In this document: positions 59,660 through 64,000 of the stretch, one piece after another
How the letters are laid out: each line of letters begins with the position of its first letter
Numbering within the stretch: position 1 is the stretch's first letter
Assembly: GCA_039602395.1 (NCBI GenBank)
Contig: JBCNJP010000006.1
Coordinates: 52,665,502-52,729,501, forward strand
DNA from: Deinandra increscens subsp. villosa
Taxonomy: Eukaryota > Streptophyta > Magnoliopsida > Asterales > Asteraceae
Reading direction: 5' to 3'
DNA length: 64,000 bases
Notes under the pieces: model-generated
Database searches by the model: none
Seen by the model: the letters and a program-made list of their open reading frames with translations, nothing else
What the model was told of the DNA's origin: nothing
Made by a program: the position numbers and the translations under genes

Positions 59660-59934
59660 ATACAAATGAATTGACAATGAATTACACAAGAGAATGAGCT
59701 AATCGAAATCCCACCTACCGATCTCGTTTTATAGCCAACAGCTAATAACAACCATTAACGACCAATTAAACTAATTAAAGAAATGCTAAACTAACCCCCC
59801 TAAACAATAAGTAATCATCACAAAAGGTCTCTCCGTAAGTTTGAGACTTAAACCCATTTAAAGCTAATTCACCCGGTTAAGTACCGGGTTCGAATCTCTT
59901 TCAGAACATTTTAATACTAAACTCAGTTTTAACA
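59660..59934 (-). repeat. Copia 5' LTR, partial
   Basis: Matches about the last 275 bp of the 53546-53927 LTR (from ACAAATGAATTGACAATGAA onward) and is then cut by a non-LTR reverse-transcriptase fragment. I did not find the missing ~107 bp elsewhere. More diverged from its partner than the Tekay LTR pair, so an older insertion. Confidence 0.8.
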
Positions 59935-59939
59935 AAGGG

Positions 59940-60201
59940 AAGATGTAACATATATAAAAACTTCTAAGATTAAAGAATCTTCTAAATAGAACGTCTTCCC
60001 ATTCAAATACATAGCCATTATCAAACTAATGACAAACTTTCAAAATAAGATTCGTTACACAGCTTTTCCTATCAAGAAAGATTATATATAAATGCTAATA
60101 TAAGCTTCAATTAAGATAATTACAAAAATGTTCCAAAATATAATAAATAAATAATTAATTAATCGTTGCCATCATTTTTCCTCCTTGCATTGTGCTTCAC
60201 T
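59940..60201. other. Spacer and GH17 gene 3' flank
   Basis: AT-rich. On the minus strand this is the 3'UTR and downstream DNA of the GH17 gene. No other gene. Confidence 0.5.
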
Positions 60202-62473
60202 TCAGTACCCTGTGGGGAACTCACACTTCCCAAATTCTGCATCACAAAACACAAATAATCAGCTTCAGTAAATTCTTTCGAATACTTATTTATTTAAATA
60301 AATCATTAATTTCATTAAAAAACAATTTCACTTTTTTATTTATTTATTTTGGGTTTAAAAGTAGAAAAAGGCACGTGCTGTAAGATTTTTCATTATAGGT
60401 CATTTACAGTCGAACATGGACAGTTCACAAAAGCACAACAGATATCAAACATCATGCACGTGCTGTAACATCAAATTTTGATAATATTTTTAAACATTAA
60501 AGTTTATTTAAACTTAATACAAAAAAAATTGTTTTTTTGTTATTTAACGAGTTGAGGGAGAAAAGGGTACGTACGAGGCGGCTCAGTGACCACGTAGGCA
60601 GACCCGTCGAAATAACACGCGCCATCCGCGCGTCCCATCTTCTGGTAGTAACTATTATACGCGAACGACGCGTGTGCTTGTAAAGTATTAGGATCGTAAC
60701 ACGTGGACCCAGGTTGAATCGGACGGCAATCAGCACCTCCTTTACCACACGCATAGTCTAAACCCGATTGCAGCTTACCCTTTTCCACATCCTTCGCCAC
60801 ACACCAAGACTGACCCGACCCGTTTCCGCCACGTTTTACAGGAGTAGAATCCCTAACTACCCTACCATCCTCACCACCACCGGCCACCGGCGACGTCACC
60901 GGCGATACCACCGGAGATGTCACCGGCGAGCTCTCGCCCCTGAAATTCTTCAGATCCTCCACAGTGAACGGAATGTTGTAAACCTTCTGCATATTCGGAT
61001 AAAACAATCCGTAATTTCGCTCCGATGAGGGCCCGGTTTTCTTATTCTCGTTAAAAAGGGCGAAAAGGAAAACAGTGAGGTTTGCTTTTGGCCGGAGCGG
61101 CGTGCCGCCGCCGGTGAGGATCCGTTTTATTAGGTTACCGTTGTAAGCAGCGGCGTTCTCTAAGCTAGCTCCGATCTCGTTATCGTCGCCTTTCGACGGC
61201 CAGCCAGTCTCCGAAACGACTAACGGAATGTCGTCGTATTTCAACGCCGACATCGCCGCGAAAACGGCGTCGATCTGCGCGTCAAAGAGGTTGAAGTAAC
61301 GTAAACCGTTACCGGCGTCAGGAACGCCGGGGTTTTGACGGAAGAGTGAGTAATCGAGAGAGATAACATCAGAGTTTGATTCGTAAGCGAAAAACGGATA
61401 CGCGTTAACCATTAGGTAAGATCCGGTTTCCCTGAGAAATTCAAACATCGGCTTGAAAACCGGTTCGATCAACTCCGGTCTGAACGAACCGGCCGACGAC
61501 GGGTACGAGTTTTGTAGAGCGCTCAAAGCAACCGGAGACGAAAGTTTGATATCGGAATCGAGTTTATAGCTCACGAGCGCTTGATGAATGTTTTTCATGG
61601 CGGATATGAGGAACGCAGTGGTGTTTTTAGGGTCAACGAACACTTCGTTTCCGACGGCGATTGATTCAATTTGAGTGTGTGGATAGTACGCCACCACATT
61701 CCGCCGGATCCATCCGCGAGCAAATGACGGTTTTCTGGATGCGGCGTAGAGAAGTTCGTTCGGGAGGTTCACCGTCACTTTGATACCGGTTCCGGATAAC
61801 GATCTGAGCACGGCCGGATCGGTATCGTACACTTTAACCCGATTGATTCCTTGAGATTTGAGAAGCTTCGCAACTTTGAAAGCGGATGGTAGATCGCCGC
61901 CAATTCGACCGTAGTTTACACCGATTGAACCTCCATCTGCAGATATAAACAAACACAACGATCAAAATCAATGCCTGAAAAATCAATCTATTACCAATCT
62001 ATATAAACACAATGATCGAAATCAATTTCTGCACTAAAAAGAATAAACAATCGAAACTGAAAAACAGCAGAAAAAAATCGATTAATTAGAATGTGTGCGT
62101 TCATGGCCGTAATCCATATAAACGATCAAAATCAATCGTCTAACAATTAAAATGATGAATTTCTGCACAAAATTTTAAACAATCAAAACTGAAGCTGGCT
62201 CATAAGTGAGATGGATCGATTTCTCAACAACAGAAATCATTCTTCATAGAATGTGTACATTCATGACCGTAATCCATCTAGAACTAGCAATCATAATCAA
62301 TGCTGTTCATAAAATCAATGTAAATTTATCAAATGAAATCGATTGATGTCCACAAATCAAGCAGCAATCAATCATAAATCGAAAGATGAGAGCGAGCAAA
62401 GTGCACCTGCAAGTGAAATTAGAATGGCTGCAAAGAGCAGGATAGAAATGGAGGAGATGAGGAGTGTGGCCAT
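60202..62473 (-). CDS. Glucan endo-1,3-beta-glucosidase (GH17 + X8)
   Basis: Three exons on the minus strand: 62473-62407, 61936-60575 and 60236-60202, 1464 nt, 487 residues. Exon 1 encodes a signal peptide (MATLLISSISILLFAAILIS). GH17 follows, with GVNYGRIGGDLPS at its start, the acid/base Glu in AVGNEV (about residue 120) and the nucleophile Glu in VVSETGWPSKG (about 265). A Ser/Pro/Thr/Val linker (SPVTSPVVSPVTSPV) leads to an X8/CBM43 domain from WCVAKD (about 400) with its conserved cysteines. The last exon supplies FGKCEFPTGY, the normal X8 ending. Reading through instead gives an untypical PRTYPFLPQLVK tail after the GTACGT donor at 60574. It should hydrolyse beta-1,3-glucan (callose) in the cell wall. 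No C-terminal GPI-anchor signal is seen. Confidence 0.93.
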
Positions 62474-62997
62474 GGTTGATAGAAAGTGAAAGATGGGGGA
62501 GTGAAGTGAGGGGAGAGGGGGTTTTATGGGTGGAGAAGAATGTGAAGAATATGTGGCCGTTGATGGGAGGGCACTGTACAGCTGCCGTTGGATTTGTTTA
62601 ATCTGTTCAGGAGTGGGGCCTTTGAATAAGAAATTCGACCGTTCGCATAGGTGGACAAAATGGCCAATAACAAATTGCCTTCCTTTCTTGGAGTAAACAG
62701 TATGTTGTGCTACTTTGACGTCCAAACGGTTACGGAAGTCATGCAGGGATCTGCAGCCACGTGGAAATACTGATGATAAAAGCTGATTTTCAAGTTTTTT
62801 ATTAATAAAGAACGGGGGGTTTGTTGAACGTAAACTTTGGAAGGGATGTCTGTGGTTGGAATCTTATTATCTTATCAGTGTGCTTTTGAACGTTGTGATC
62901 ATAATAATAGAAATAATAAGAAGAAGAAATCAAACTGCTGTAACGTTATTAATTGAAGTAATAAATGTTTGTTTTTTTGATCATTGAATAGTTGAGA
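62474..62997 (-). promoter_or_regulatory. GH17 gene leader and promoter region
   Basis: Upstream DNA of the GH17 gene on the minus strand. CATAAAACCCC at about 62520-62530 is a possible TATA-like site, followed by a CT-rich leader (CTCCCCTCACTTCACTCCCC). No specific operator was recognised. Sequence is lost into the gap at 62998. Confidence 0.4.
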
Positions 62998-63497
62998 NNN
63001 NNNNNNNNNNNNNNNNNNNNNNNNNNNNNNNNNNNNNNNNNNNNNNNNNNNNNNNNNNNNNNNNNNNNNNNNNNNNNNNNNNNNNNNNNNNNNNNNNNNN
63101 NNNNNNNNNNNNNNNNNNNNNNNNNNNNNNNNNNNNNNNNNNNNNNNNNNNNNNNNNNNNNNNNNNNNNNNNNNNNNNNNNNNNNNNNNNNNNNNNNNNN
63201 NNNNNNNNNNNNNNNNNNNNNNNNNNNNNNNNNNNNNNNNNNNNNNNNNNNNNNNNNNNNNNNNNNNNNNNNNNNNNNNNNNNNNNNNNNNNNNNNNNNN
63301 NNNNNNNNNNNNNNNNNNNNNNNNNNNNNNNNNNNNNNNNNNNNNNNNNNNNNNNNNNNNNNNNNNNNNNNNNNNNNNNNNNNNNNNNNNNNNNNNNNNN
63401 NNNNNNNNNNNNNNNNNNNNNNNNNNNNNNNNNNNNNNNNNNNNNNNNNNNNNNNNNNNNNNNNNNNNNNNNNNNNNNNNNNNNNNNNNNNNNNNNN
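62998..63497. other. Assembly gap (500 N)
   Basis: Exactly 500 unknown bases, the conventional placeholder for a gap of unknown size. The open frames across it are artefacts. Confidence 0.99.
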
Positions 63498-64000
63498 AAA
63501 ACATAGAAAACCGTGATAAAAAACGTGAAAAACGGACAAACGAGCACGTGAAACGAGGAAACCGAACAAGAGGCTGGACCACGGGTCGGATCGTGTCGCA
63601 AGGCCCCTTGGCCCAACCCCTCACGACACGATGGGAGCCCAGTCGGGCAGAAACCCTAACAACCGCCTATTTCAGCGTTATTAGCCGCATTTGTGCTCAT
63701 TTCTTGCACTAAGCTCTCTCTACAGCCCCTAAACTCTGTCCCAACACCTACCATCATCATCTATCAAGATCCTTTAAGTTTTTGGTTGAATCTAGGCTCC
63801 AAAACATCATCAAAATCGTTCTTGATCATTTGGTATGTGTTTCTTTGCTTTGTTGTTGCTTAAAATTCATCAAGTTTCCATCTTTATGTTAGATCTATGC
63901 TTTCATGATGATATGATGATATGATGACTAGATCTAGTGATTAGGATCATAAAGTTTTGATTTTTATAAGAAAAATATGATTTTTATGGATGATATGATG
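63498..64000 (+). mobile_element. Possible gypsy LTR fragment
   Basis: Layout resembles the Tekay LTR start region: a GC-rich block with paired GGATCGTGTCG and CACGACACGAT (63587-63632), then AGAAACCCTAACAACC, a CT-rich leader and TTGGTATGTGTTTCTTTGCTT. No coding content. Neither LTR end lies in the window, so the call is tentative. Confidence 0.4.

Larger units (their letters stand above)
53546..59934 (-). mobile_element. Damaged Ty1/copia element with insertions
   Basis: LTR at 53546-53927 (382 bp, TGTAGAAATG to TTTTCAACA on the plus strand) and a partial second LTR at about 59660-59934 in the same orientation. AAGGG flanks both outer ends (53541-53545 and 59935-59939). On the minus strand the polypurine-like AAGGTGGTGAA precedes the LTR at 53927. 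The pol remnant at 54429-55990 is on the minus strand. The interior lacks gag and also holds unrelated insertions at 56-59.65 kb. Inactive. Confidence 0.85.

Noticed and set aside
62899..63624. Long open frames across the N run
   Set aside because: Artefacts of 500 unknown bases.

Overview
This is plant nuclear DNA, most likely from a large eudicot genome. Three host genes have canonical GT-AG introns or plant-type promoters, a decayed plastid tRNA gene sits in AT-rich DNA, and most of the window is plant transposable elements. The style of the Tekay-type gypsy LTRs and of the retroelement ORFs would suit Asteraceae, but that is an impression, not a result. A 500-base run of N marks an assembly gap.

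Host genes. An intronless ARM-repeat protein lies at 4534-6222 (+), with a truncated, frameshifted copy of its promoter and first codons 2.7 kb upstream (1385-1832). A cytosolic ribosomal protein L7 (uL30) gene lies at about 19.76-22.9 kb (+), with seven exons (the first non-coding), a promoter with site II and telo-box motifs, and a 5'UTR intron made of three ~258-bp repeats. A GH17-X8 beta-1,3-glucanase gene lies at 60202-62473 (-) with three exons. The end of its coding sequence is a 35-nt exon that the longest ORF misses.

Repeats from 1 to 37 kb: a gypsy gag-protease fragment cut by a LINE tail; short Helitrons at 2.4-3.8 and 9.1-9.6 kb; a SINE at 6.8 kb; an L1-type LINE with intact ORF2 (9.7-13.7 kb); a 402-bp foldback MITE with a 9-bp target duplication, whose empty site survives in a nearby tandem copy (14.3-16.7 kb); a purine-rich repeat array (17.2-18 kb); a TIR element at 24.1-26.5 kb that encloses a Pack-MULE-like element carrying a broken BTB/TAZ gene fragment with its introns; a second foldback element (27.5-28.4 kb); a decayed copia element (28.5-31.3 kb); and a gypsy LTR (31.5-33.7 kb).

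The centrepiece is a three-level nest at 37.1-52.1 kb. A pogo/Tigger-type DNA transposon (minus strand) was split by a gypsy LTR now at 38762-51591 (5-bp duplication TGAGA). That LTR was in turn split by an intact 10.55-kb Tekay-type gypsy element at 40068-50617 (5-bp duplication TGACT), whose LTRs are each 2553 bp and show only four differences by eye. The young element has a complete gag-pol reading frame if a 76-nt GT-AG segment near the start of gag is spliced out. Its LTRs, like those of the other gypsy families here, carry clusters of a short motif private to that family on either side of the TATA/start region.

From 53.5 to 59.9 kb a damaged copia element (TSD AAGGG, minus strand) contains pol remnants, an unrelated gypsy LTR end and a 5'-truncated non-LTR reverse transcriptase. 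The window ends in the N gap and what looks like part of another LTR.
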